A stretch of DNA of 39,317 bases from CAZPRY01 sp964589175 (GTDB lineage Bacteria; Fidelibacterota; UBA2242), in contig CAZPRY010000039.1 of NCBI GenBank assembly GCA_964589175.1, positions 1 through 39,317 on the forward strand, in the 5' to 3' direction. Each line of letters starts with the position of its first letter. Position 1 is the stretch's first letter. Shown in pieces: positions 16,354-25,700 of this stretch. The notes beneath the pieces were generated by a model that had not been told where the DNA came from, ran no database searches, and saw only the letters and a list, made by a program, of their open reading frames with translations. Both the position numbers and the translations under genes were made by a program.

Positions 16354-18666
16354 ATGAAAAGAATCGGACTGACCATATTCTTCCTATTGCTGATCGGTAC
16401 TTACTCGACTGTGACAGGCCAGATCCGCGAATACCGAATACATAATCGCGGAATGTTGCACGAGACCGTTTTCAACACCGGTGAGATCGGCCGCGCCTGG
16501 CAGACCGGAGAAGCGGGTAATCGCACCAGTGTTCCCCTGATGGAATGGCCCCCTTATTCAAAAACCATCCTGGATGGGATCGAATACGATGGCCAGCATA
16601 ATCTCATTGGAGCGGGCATTTATATCGGTGCCAACAAGGACGGGCTGCCCGGCGAGGAAAACCGTTTGTTTGCGCTCTGCGGCGGCGTCGGCGCGGGTAC
16701 GCCTGAAGTAAGCAATGGGCGTTGGAGTTTTCCGATCTTTATGGAGGAAATCGAGAATTTTCCCTTGAATCCGGACGGCACCCTGAATGCGAATTATAAT
16801 CCCGATGAGGCCGAGGAGATCATCCGCGCTTCATGGGCTAGTTCGACCGGTATTACAGTTACGCGTACCTCGCGCGCCTGGAGCTACCCGGACTATGATG
16901 ATTTTATTATCTATGAATATGAATTTGAATACACCGGCGACATGGATGGGAATCCGGCGACAATCGAAATGATGGATAAACTCAAAGATGTCATGATTTG
17001 TTTCAATTATGGTTTATATCCTTCGATGTACGGTGCACAGCGGACGTACCTTGAATGGAAGTACGAAGGGGGCCTCTATCGCGGCGATGTCAACAATTTC
17101 TGGGATTCCGATTACTGGCTGACCTGGAACATGAATTTGCGCAATAATATCACCGATGACGATGGACTGGGGAAACCCGAACTCAACCCCGACTATTTCT
17201 CGCGTTTCTCATCGACCGGAGAACACGGCGGCGGTTTGAACTCACCCCAGGCTCCCGGCTACTGTGTTCTGTTCTACGATACGACTCACCTGGCAGTCGT
17301 TATCCCCGAAGAGATGGATGCCTCCGGCCGTAACGAATCGGAGGTTCAATCCATCCTGCGCTCCAGCACAGTAACCTCGTTGTCGGATTACGAAGGGATT
17401 GATATCTACCAGGAACTCACCAGCGGGTATAAGTGGTACTATGAGCTCGACAAACATTTCCATGTTCGCCAGCCTTGGGACAACAAGGTGAGCACCGGTA
17501 ATACCAATAGTTATAAGTTAATGTATGAAAAAGATCCGTTCAATCCGAATAGCCGCTGGTCGGGGGTTTATAGTCCGGGCAGCACGGCTTGGCCGGAAGT
17601 GCATGGCGATCATTGGTACGGACGGGCGGCTTACCCCTACCGGCAAAGCGCCGACGCGGGAATGCGGCTGCACGCCTTCGGGCCTTATACAATGGAAATT
17701 GGCGACAAAATCCGACTGGCCTATGCCGAGGTGATTGGATATGGCGCTCGCACGGGTAAGCGCGTGGAAGGCGGACAGGTTGCAAATCAATGGAGTCTGA
17801 TTCCGTCCTTGAATCGTAAAGTAAGTTATGTGGATAATGATGGGAAGGCGGTCGTTCTGACCCAGCATTATCTCGACGATTTCGGATATCCCGATTATGT
17901 GAATTCGGCCGTAAAAACGGTCCATGACGTAGCCGAGAAGGCCATTGAAGCCTATCTGGGGCATGCACCGACCTTACCGGTCTGGCCGGAGGGTAATGCA
18001 TCTCGTGGCGACTATCGGATTCCAACGCCGGTACCGGCACCGGTTATCATGATCAGCAATTATGGTGAAGCCGTAATTAAGATTGTCTGGGGGCGGGCCG
18101 CGGAGGATTTCGAGCATCCGCGTCTGACAGGGACCCTTGCAAAATTCTATATTATGCGGGCGTCTGCTGGTATGGGTCCCTGGACCATTTTAGACAGCGT
18201 TTCAGTGGGTGAAAGGCTTAACGACGACGGTAATTATGAGTTTATCGATGACGACCCGAATTTCAAGGTGGGCGAGTCCCGTTACTATGCCGTAGTCTCA
18301 GTGGACAATAACGGGAACAGAAGCGGTAAAACCAATCTCATCCGGTTTCAGAAAAACATACCGGCGGCACCTGTTCTGGATAAAGTGTACGTGGTACCGA
18401 ATCCGTTCGTCCAGAAATCCGGATTTGAAGGTGAGGGTGACGACCGGCGCATCGGTTTTTACGGATTGCCGACCCGCTGCACCATCCGAATTTTCTCGTA
18501 TTCCGGTCAATTGATCGATACAATTGAACACAATGATGCGGTCTATTCACATGAAAAAATCCAGGTGACCCGCAACGGCCAAGATATGGCTTCCGGATTG
18601 TATTTTTACGTTGTTTCAACTCCGGAAGGCGACGAAGCTCATGGGAAATTTATCATTCTTAAATAG
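16354..18666 (+). CDS. Secreted protein with FN3-like region and T9SS-like C-terminus, TonB receptor partner
   Basis: A 770-aa protein with a signal peptide (cleavage near 22, TVTGQ) and a long N-terminal region of no family I can name. An FN3-like segment (about 555-660) precedes a variant T9SS sorting domain starting near VYVVPNPF (about 675) and ending 'GLYFYVVSTPEGDEAHGKFIILK'. Proteins of this shape commonly follow SusD-less TonB receptors in Calditrichota/Ignavibacteria-like genomes. A surface glycan-capture role replacing SusD is an inference from position only. No catalytic motif is recognised. Confidence 0.75.
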   Translation: MKRIGLTIFFLLLIGTYSTVTGQIREYRIHNRGMLHETVFNTGEIGRAWQTGEAGNRTSVPLMEWPPYSKTILDGIEYDGQHNLIGAGIYIGANKDGLPGEENRLFALCGGVGAGTPEVSNGRWSFPIFMEEIENFPLNPDGTLNANYNPDEAEEIIRASWASSTGITVTRTSRAWSYPDYDDFIIYEYEFEYTGDMDGNPATIEMMDKLKDVMICFNYGLYPSMYGAQRTYLEWKYEGGLYRGDVNNFWDSDYWLTWNMNLRNNITDDDGLGKPELNPDYFSRFSSTGEHGGGLNSPQAPGYCVLFYDTTHLAVVIPEEMDASGRNESEVQSILRSSTVTSLSDYEGIDIYQELTSGYKWYYELDKHFHVRQPWDNKVSTGNTNSYKLMYEKDPFNPNSRWSGVYSPGSTAWPEVHGDHWYGRAAYPYRQSADAGMRLHAFGPYTMEIGDKIRLAYAEVIGYGARTGKRVEGGQVANQWSLIPSLNRKVSYVDNDGKAVVLTQHYLDDFGYPDYVNSAVKTVHDVAEKAIEAYLGHAPTLPVWPEGNASRGDYRIPTPVPAPVIMISNYGEAVIKIVWGRAAEDFEHPRLTGTLAKFYIMRASAGMGPWTILDSVSVGERLNDDGNYEFIDDDPNFKVGESRYYAVVSVDNNGNRSGKTNLIRFQKNIPAAPVLDKVYVVPNPFVQKSGFEGEGDDRRIGFYGLPTRCTIRIFSYSGQLIDTIEHNDAVYSHEKIQVTRNGQDMASGLYFYVVSTPEGDEAHGKFIILK

Positions 18667-18687
18667 CATAGACGCGAGGTTGAATAT

Positions 18688-19662
18688 ATGAATCACAAGA
18701 GATTCAAGAGGTCGCTGATCACTATTGCCGGGATTTTGACATTCGTGCAGCTGCAGGCTTTTGAGAAGGTGGGAGTGACCTCATTTCAGTTTCTAAAAGT
18801 CATGCCGGATGCGCGCTCTACCTCGATGGGCGAAGCCTATTCCTCTTTATCGAGCGGGGCTGACGGAATGTACTGGAATCCGGCAGCTATGATGGAAACA
18901 AACATCGTTTCATTGAATCTGTCCAGAGTGGATTATCTCTTTGATACCGGCCACTACGGCGCTTCGGTCAGCTACCGCTATCACGGATTTGCGTTCGGCT
19001 TAATGTTCATGAGCGTTGATTACGGGGATATTGAAGTAACCGACGTCGCTCATCTGGGATATTCTGCGGATGGCAGCTACAATCCCGGACTTACCGGTGA
19101 AGTTATCCGTCCGGGAGCGATGGCGACGGGGCTGGGATTTGCTCAGCGTCTGACGGATAAGTTCTGCTATGGACTGTCCGCAAAATATGTTCGCGAAGAT
19201 ATGGTCGTTTCCGAAGCGTCCGTTTTGATGTGGGACATGGGGATTCTCTACGACACGGGATTCCGCAGTATTCGTCTGGCTGCGACAATGCGCAATTTTG
19301 GACCGCAGGTAGAGTACTACGACTACTCCTATCCGCTCCCCCAGACCATGAATATCGGCATCTCGGCTAATATTATCGGGGAGAGCAGCGCACTCTTCAG
19401 GCAGACCCGCTATCATCGTTTACTGATGGCTTTCGACCTGTTGCAGCCGCGGGACTATGAACAGCAGTACCAGATCGGAGTCGAATATGTCTTTCGGGAG
19501 TTCGTTGCATTGCGAAGCGGATATAAGCTTAATTACGACGCGGAGGGACTGACTTTTGGCGCAGGGCTTCGTTTAAAAGGATTCAGCATCGATTATTCTT
19601 ACAACAATTATGGAGAATATCTAACCGGTGTTCACCGTTTTTCATTCTCTTTCAGTCGCTAA
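18688..19662 (+). CDS. PorV/PorQ-family outer-membrane beta-barrel protein
   Basis: A 324-aa protein with a signal peptide and the PorV/PorQ (UPF0164-like) N-terminal pattern: 'SFQFLKVMPDARSTSMGEAYSSLSSGADGMYWNPAAM', followed by alternating hydrophobic strands and an aromatic C-terminus (FSFSFSR). PorV is the T9SS shuttle protein that delivers sorting-domain cargo to the attachment complex. This copy sits inside a polysaccharide operon beside several T9SS cargo genes, so it may be a dedicated shuttle or a separate porin. Start supported by GAGG. Confidence 0.82.
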   Translation: MNHKRFKRSLITIAGILTFVQLQAFEKVGVTSFQFLKVMPDARSTSMGEAYSSLSSGADGMYWNPAAMMETNIVSLNLSRVDYLFDTGHYGASVSYRYHGFAFGLMFMSVDYGDIEVTDVAHLGYSADGSYNPGLTGEVIRPGAMATGLGFAQRLTDKFCYGLSAKYVREDMVVSEASVLMWDMGILYDTGFRSIRLAATMRNFGPQVEYYDYSYPLPQTMNIGISANIIGESSALFRQTRYHRLLMAFDLLQPRDYEQQYQIGVEYVFREFVALRSGYKLNYDAEGLTFGAGLRLKGFSIDYSYNNYGEYLTGVHRFSFSFSR

Positions 19663-19687
19663 ATATTCGTCCAGGAGATAGAACTTT

Positions 19688-21208
19688 ATGCACAATCCAA
19701 AGAGACTTCGTATCGCGATACTTATTACAATCCTGGTGGGGATGATTTCAGGTGGTCGTTTGATGGCCCAGAATCGTGGGAACAATTTTGCATTTCAGGG
19801 GCTGGGTAATACCGGCGAAATCAGCGCAAAAGCTCTTGCCCTGGGAGGTGCTTATACCTCTATCAATGGAGACATCGACGCGATTCAGTACAATCCCGCC
19901 GGATTGGCAACCATCGATAGACTTCAGCTTTCGGTTGGAGCAGGAATGCTCTCTCGTGCTTGGACAGAGAACCAAGTTTATAATCAGAATCGACTTTTTT
20001 ATACTCTACCGTTCTACCTCGAAAGACTTTACATTCCCGACCCGGCCAATAACGGGAAACTGGACAGTGATGTCTTCTTTGACGGTCTGGTGGATACGGC
20101 CTATGTCGTCGCCTTTCCGGATACCGGATTGGAGCCGTTCAGTGACGCTGCGGCCGATTGGAAGAAAAAAAAGATGACGACAGGTCCGACAAATTTCGCC
20201 ATCGCATACCCCTTCCTGCTAAGCGGGAAAAACGTAGTTGTTGCCGCAGCCTGGAATAAAAAAATGGATTTTTTTGACTATGACCGGAATAGCACTTATT
20301 TGGATCCGCATCTCGGCTACACGGAGTACGATATGCCCGATCTAGTCAACGGGTTGGATACGATCAGAATGAACTGGTCCGATTTTGAAAGAAGCCGTTC
20401 CGGAAGTTTACAGGAGTTCCAAGCGGCTGTTGCTATAGACCTGAGCAAGCATATCAAAACAGGATTTGCGTTTCGTTATCTCACCGGCGAAACGGATGAC
20501 ATGCTGATTTTAAATAAAATTGGTGATTTCGACCTGATCGATCAGAATGAATTTGCATTTTCCTATGATACTCTGGATTTATCAATATCGGGTTCATCGG
20601 ACTTCAGTGGACTGAAGACGGAACTGGGATTACAGCTGCAGTATGATGCCTTTGGTTTCGGATTGAATGTAGTACTTCCTTACACGGTTAAGCGGGATTT
20701 CAGCTACGCTGAACGAACCACTAACCCTCAAAACGATATGACCAATGAAATCAAAGGCCTTGAGAAGTTCCGGGTTCCTCTAGGCTACGCTCTGGGGATC
20801 AACTTACGTCCTGTTGAGAAGTTCGTTTTTTCGCTGGATTACGATCTCAAGCGTTTCAGTAAAGCCGAATGGGAAATCGCCAACAACGATACCACTCACC
20901 GGAATTGGGTCGATCAGCAAATATTGCGATTGGGGATACAGTATGCTCCTTTTCAGGTCTTATCGCTACGGGCCGGATATCGAGCGATCCCGCAGGTTTT
21001 CGTTCCGGACGGCGCCCCTTATCGCGACAAGGGACCCGAGGCCCGGGCCTGGACAGTGGGTTTTGGATTAAATCTGGGCCAATTGGGATTGCTTGATGTC
21101 GCCGGGGAATATCGGATCTTGAAATATTACGATCAATACTTCAGCAATACCAATTACTGCAAGGAAGTGACTAAAAATCTGCTGATAGGTTATCATTATT
21201 TTTTTTAA
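19688..21208 (+). CDS. OmpP1/FadL-like outer-membrane beta-barrel protein
   Basis: A 506-aa protein with a signal peptide (to about MAQNRG). The N-terminal stretch 'ALALGGAYTSINGDIDAIQYNPAGLATI' is shared by the FadL/OmpP1 and PorV/PorQ superfamily. Repeated amphipathic strands continue to a C-terminus ending YHYFF. AGGAGA precedes the ATG and the gap to the previous gene is 25 bp. Probably an outer-membrane channel or assembly factor working with the neighbouring barrel; substrate unknown. Confidence 0.78.
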   Translation: MHNPKRLRIAILITILVGMISGGRLMAQNRGNNFAFQGLGNTGEISAKALALGGAYTSINGDIDAIQYNPAGLATIDRLQLSVGAGMLSRAWTENQVYNQNRLFYTLPFYLERLYIPDPANNGKLDSDVFFDGLVDTAYVVAFPDTGLEPFSDAAADWKKKKMTTGPTNFAIAYPFLLSGKNVVVAAAWNKKMDFFDYDRNSTYLDPHLGYTEYDMPDLVNGLDTIRMNWSDFERSRSGSLQEFQAAVAIDLSKHIKTGFAFRYLTGETDDMLILNKIGDFDLIDQNEFAFSYDTLDLSISGSSDFSGLKTELGLQLQYDAFGFGLNVVLPYTVKRDFSYAERTTNPQNDMTNEIKGLEKFRVPLGYALGINLRPVEKFVFSLDYDLKRFSKAEWEIANNDTTHRNWVDQQILRLGIQYAPFQVLSLRAGYRAIPQVFVPDGAPYRDKGPEARAWTVGFGLNLGQLGLLDVAGEYRILKYYDQYFSNTNYCKEVTKNLLIGYHYFF

Positions 21209-21233
21209 TGAAAGGCAATAAGAGGAGGTGCCA

Positions 21234-22715
21234 ATGAAAAGAATGGTTACAATGTTGTTCATCTGCATGGTATTTTGGGGAAATGCTTTCGGGCAGATTC
21301 CTTCCAAGATCGAGGTAACGGCAGAAAACTGGGAAGCCTGGTACCAAGGGGATTTCAAACAGGTCTTACTGTTCGTCTCACAAGGTGCCGATACGGTGGT
21401 TTTGGGAACGGGCGGATTTGTCTATACCACCAAAGATACGGTCCCGCTGGTGATCGAGCATCCTGTGGTGATCATGGCGGCCGAAGGACTAACCGAGAAG
21501 CCGATTCTCACACATCCGAATACCGGTTTTCGGAGCGGAGAACCAAGCTCGTCGATGGAAATTTTCCGGATTTGTAACGATGTCGAATTTCACGGTGTTG
21601 CTTTCCGGGGTGATATCGATGAGACAGCCGGCTGTAAGTACGGTCTGCGCTACGGAGACTGGACCGAACCTGGAACCGAACGTCTCATCCGGGCAAAAAC
21701 CGGGACGCGGATCGTATTCAGGGATTGCGATTTCGTCGGATTTCATTCACTGAAAGATCCGGCGGCGCAGGGCAATGTACTCTATTATTTGAGACCGGAC
21801 GACACTACCCTGGATCACCTGCGCAATACGAAAGTATATTTCGAAAATTGTATGTTCAGGGATATTGGCGACGAGGCCATTCGTGTTGCCGAAAACGAAA
21901 AATACGGCGGTACGATTGGGGTGATTCCTTTTGATACATTGATAGTGCGTAACTGTACTTTTGATGACATTGATGCCGAATGCATCCGGATTTACGGCGA
22001 TATGGACACCAGCAATGTGGATGGCTATTTACTCGTGGACCACGTCACCGTGGTGAATTCTTCACCGCGCTTCATCTATGGCAAACAATATCGCAATGCT
22101 ACAATCCGCAATGTTCTGGTAGCCAACGGCCGTGAACCGGGCATCACCCGACCGGATCGTGGCGATTATTGTATGCAGGTCCAACTAAGCGGCTCATCCA
22201 TCGCGAATGTGGATACGTTCAATCTGGTATTTACACTGGCGTACAATACGCGGATTGGCGCTACCAAGGGTGGCTATGTGGATTTGGCGACGATATACGG
22301 AGAAGATCCGATGTTCGTCAATGCGGCCAACGGCGATTATACCCTGGCAACCGGTTCGCCGCTGTATTACCTTTCCTCTGATGGAACTGCAATCGGTGAT
22401 TTGCGCTGGGCCACCAACATCCCCACTGCTATCAGACGGGAAGGTCTGCCTGAGAAGTATACCTTAAGACAAAATTATCCGAATCCTTTCAATCCGCAGA
22501 CGCGGATCGAATTTGTCCTCAGTGAAGATGCTCGGACTACCTTGAAAATTTATGATATCTCAGGTCGGCTGGTAGGCGTCCCGGTAGACGACTATGTTCA
22601 TTCGGGTAGTCATTCGATTGTTTTCGATGGGTCACAATTGGCTACCGGTATCTATTTTTACGAGCTGATCTCTGGCGGCCATAAATCGATCGGGAAGATG
22701 ATGCTGATGAAGTGA
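21234..22715 (+). CDS. T9SS-secreted beta-helix protein (DUF4957/DUF5123-like module)
   Basis: A 493-aa protein. ATG 21234 is preferred over GTG 21228 because GGAGG (21224-21228) fits it. Order: signal peptide; one right-handed beta-helix module of about 370 residues with N-rich turns ('NCTFDDIDAECIRI') that ends in the hallmark 'GDYTLATGSPLYYLSSDGTAIGDLRWA'; then a T9SS type A sorting domain (QNYPNPFNPQTRIEF). It resembles the DUF4957/DUF5123 proteins of Bacteroidota alginate loci. The PL6 K/R catalytic motif is absent, so binding rather than lysis is the more cautious guess. Confidence 0.78.
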   Translation: MKRMVTMLFICMVFWGNAFGQIPSKIEVTAENWEAWYQGDFKQVLLFVSQGADTVVLGTGGFVYTTKDTVPLVIEHPVVIMAAEGLTEKPILTHPNTGFRSGEPSSSMEIFRICNDVEFHGVAFRGDIDETAGCKYGLRYGDWTEPGTERLIRAKTGTRIVFRDCDFVGFHSLKDPAAQGNVLYYLRPDDTTLDHLRNTKVYFENCMFRDIGDEAIRVAENEKYGGTIGVIPFDTLIVRNCTFDDIDAECIRIYGDMDTSNVDGYLLVDHVTVVNSSPRFIYGKQYRNATIRNVLVANGREPGITRPDRGDYCMQVQLSGSSIANVDTFNLVFTLAYNTRIGATKGGYVDLATIYGEDPMFVNAANGDYTLATGSPLYYLSSDGTAIGDLRWATNIPTAIRREGLPEKYTLRQNYPNPFNPQTRIEFVLSEDARTTLKIYDISGRLVGVPVDDYVHSGSHSIVFDGSQLATGIYFYELISGGHKSIGKMMLMK

Positions 22716-22793
22716 TTCAAGAGATTAGAAAAGCGCTGGATTTTCGCTTTTCCAAACAGAATTATTGGATAGAATAAAAGAGGAGAGAAGGAA

Positions 22794-25700
22794 ATGAAGA
22801 CAAAAGGTTTAATTGTGGTTCTGGCCGTATTGTTGATAGGTGCCGGATTCACGAATGCTGCTGTCGTACAGGTCGCAGCGGGAACCGATGTGCTCAGCGC
22901 GGCCATTGCAGCTGCAGCCGACGGTGACATAATCGAATTGACAACCGATGGCGGTGTCTATGCCGAGAGCTCCGGCATTTCATCGATCAGTAATAGCATT
23001 ACTATTAGGGCTGCGCAAGGTTTGGCGAGCAAACCGGTTATCCGGGTCAATACGACGGATTATGTCCTCAAACTGACGGGCGTCGATTCAAGATACATGT
23101 TTAAGGGCCTTGAAATCGACGGCTCGAATGGCACGGATGCATCTGTGGGGAAGTATTTCCTGCGGATCGATAATGTGACCCCGACCGGCAAGATGAAAGT
23201 CATCGTAGACGATTGCGTCATCCATCATTTCAAAGACAAGTTCATTAAGCCCTATGGGGATTGCGGGATGGATTCGCTGGTTGTCAGAAATAGTGTCCTT
23301 TATGTGGGTGCGTCGGAAGGCATTGTGTTCTATTCGGGTTCTTCCAGCGACCCGGCAGCTGTGATTGCTTACGGAGAAGTATCCAACAGCACGTTTTATG
23401 ACATCGAACGTGAATGTATTAAAGGCGATACCTACCCGGATGGCAAAATACTGGTCGATCGTATAACGGCCTATAATTGCGGCGATGTGGACGGGAAGGG
23501 AATGCTCTATTTTGATGACTGGCAGGATGTGACCGTTAAAAACAGCATATTTGTGAAGAACAGTTATGCTGAGAATTTTGCCCGTCTTGAATCGGACGCG
23601 AACATTTTCACGCACAATGTTATGTGGGATATTGCCAACTGGGAGGTTGACAATGCAACTTCCGTAACGGATACCCTGCATGCCGATCCGCAGTTTGCCG
23701 ATGCGGCCAACGGCGATTTCACGCTGGGCAATTTGGCGCTGCTGACCTATGCAGACGACGGCGGGGCGGTCGGTGATCCGCGCTGGGTCCCGGCTACTGA
23801 CGAACCCACGGTGTGGGAAGTGGCGGCCGGAGCTGATGTCCTTTCTGCGGCGATCAGTGCGGCTGCGGATGGGGATATTGTTGAGCTTACCAGTGACGGC
23901 GGAGTGTATACGGAATCATCGAAATTTTCCAGCATTTCCAAAAGCATCACCATTCGGGCTGCCGAAGGAATGATCAACAAACCTATCCTCCGTGTGGCAA
24001 CCGGCGGTGACTATATTTTTAAATTAACCGGCACTTCAGGAGTTTTTGAACTCGACGGTATTGAGGTTGATGGTACCAATGGAACCGGAAGCGCAGAAGC
24101 GAAGTACGTGATGCGGATCGATAACCTGGACCCGGCTGGGACGTTGTCTGTTAAAGTCCTGAACTGTATTGTGCATGATTTTAACGATAAAGTCATCAAG
24201 CCCTACGCGAATACCGGTATGACTGCGCTGGTAGTGGATAGCAGTGTGTTTTATAACGGAGCCAGTGAAGGGATTACCCTCTATAGCGGTACAAGTTCGG
24301 ATCCTGCCGTTGTAATTGCCGCGGCCTCTTTCACAAATTCAACATTCTATGGATTTGAGCGGGAGGCCATCAAGGGACAAACCTATGATCAAACCGAAGT
24401 TTTAATCGACCGCTGTACCTTTTATGATTGTGGCACTGTTGAAAAAAAATCCATGCTCTATTTCCGGAACATGGAAACTATTGAAGTGAAGAACAGCATT
24501 TTTGCCAACAATCAAAACGACGATTCCGGTGAAGAATTTGTCGACCTGACTTCAGCGCTCAGCAGCTTCCATCATAATGTGATGTGGAATATTGTCAACC
24601 GGGAAGTTGGTAACGGCACCGTCAGCGACACGCTATGGATTGATCCGGCTTTTACAAATGCCGCCAATGGTGATTTCACGCTGGGCAATCCGGCGCTGCT
24701 GACCTATGCAGACGACGGCGGGGCGGTCGGTGATCCGCGCTGGGCTCCATTGGAGGGCAAAGCCATTCTGACGATCGTGGTCGAGGGCAGCGGCTCGGTA
24801 GCCCTCAATCCGCCGGGTGGCGTATACAATGAGGGGACGGTTGTGACCATGACCGCCACGCCGGCCGCCATGTGGGCCTTCGACGGTTGGTCGGATAATG
24901 TCTCCACCTTCCCACCCAAGAATCCGGTTGTCAGCATCACCGTTTCGGAAAACATGACCGTGACAGCTTATTTCATTCCGACGATTACGAAATATAGCGT
25001 GAGTACGAATTCCGTCGGTTTGGGTCATGTGGACGTGGCCGAGTTTTCGGATTTCAATGTGGAAGGATATTTCGAAGGCGATTCTTTGGTCTTCACGGCC
25101 GTTCCCGATACCGCAACCTGGGAATTTGGCTACTGGGTAAATGCCGCCGGTGACAGCTTAGCCGACGATAATCCGCTCTCCTGGATTGTCAGTGCGGATT
25201 CGGTCTTTACGGCCAAATTTCGTAGCACCCTGCCCCAGGCTGCTCTGACGACTTCGATCGAGGGAATGGGCAGTATTAGCATTGATCCAAAACCGGTACC
25301 CGGATTTGAAACTTATGACCAGGGCGCCCAGGTGAACCTGACGGCCGTTGCCGCGACTGGTTGGGTATTTTCTGGCTGGAAGGGCGATGTGACCCAGACC
25401 GAGGCCTCGATCACGGTGACGTTGGCTTCAGATATGTCGATTACGGCCGAATTTGCGGAAATCGCCGTTCCGAATGGCGAACTACTCGTGGATGATACTT
25501 GGGATATGCGCGACGCGCTCGATTTCGCGAAAAACAATAGTCAGGTCAAACTGATCAAACTGACGGCAATCGGTCCCTTCATGCCGACCGAAGAGGATCG
25601 GGCGGAAGGCAAACTACCGCAGCTGGATATTGATTTTCAGGTCAAGATCGTCGGTGATCCGGCGCTGGCCACAAAGCCGGTGATTAAAGGATGGGGCGAA

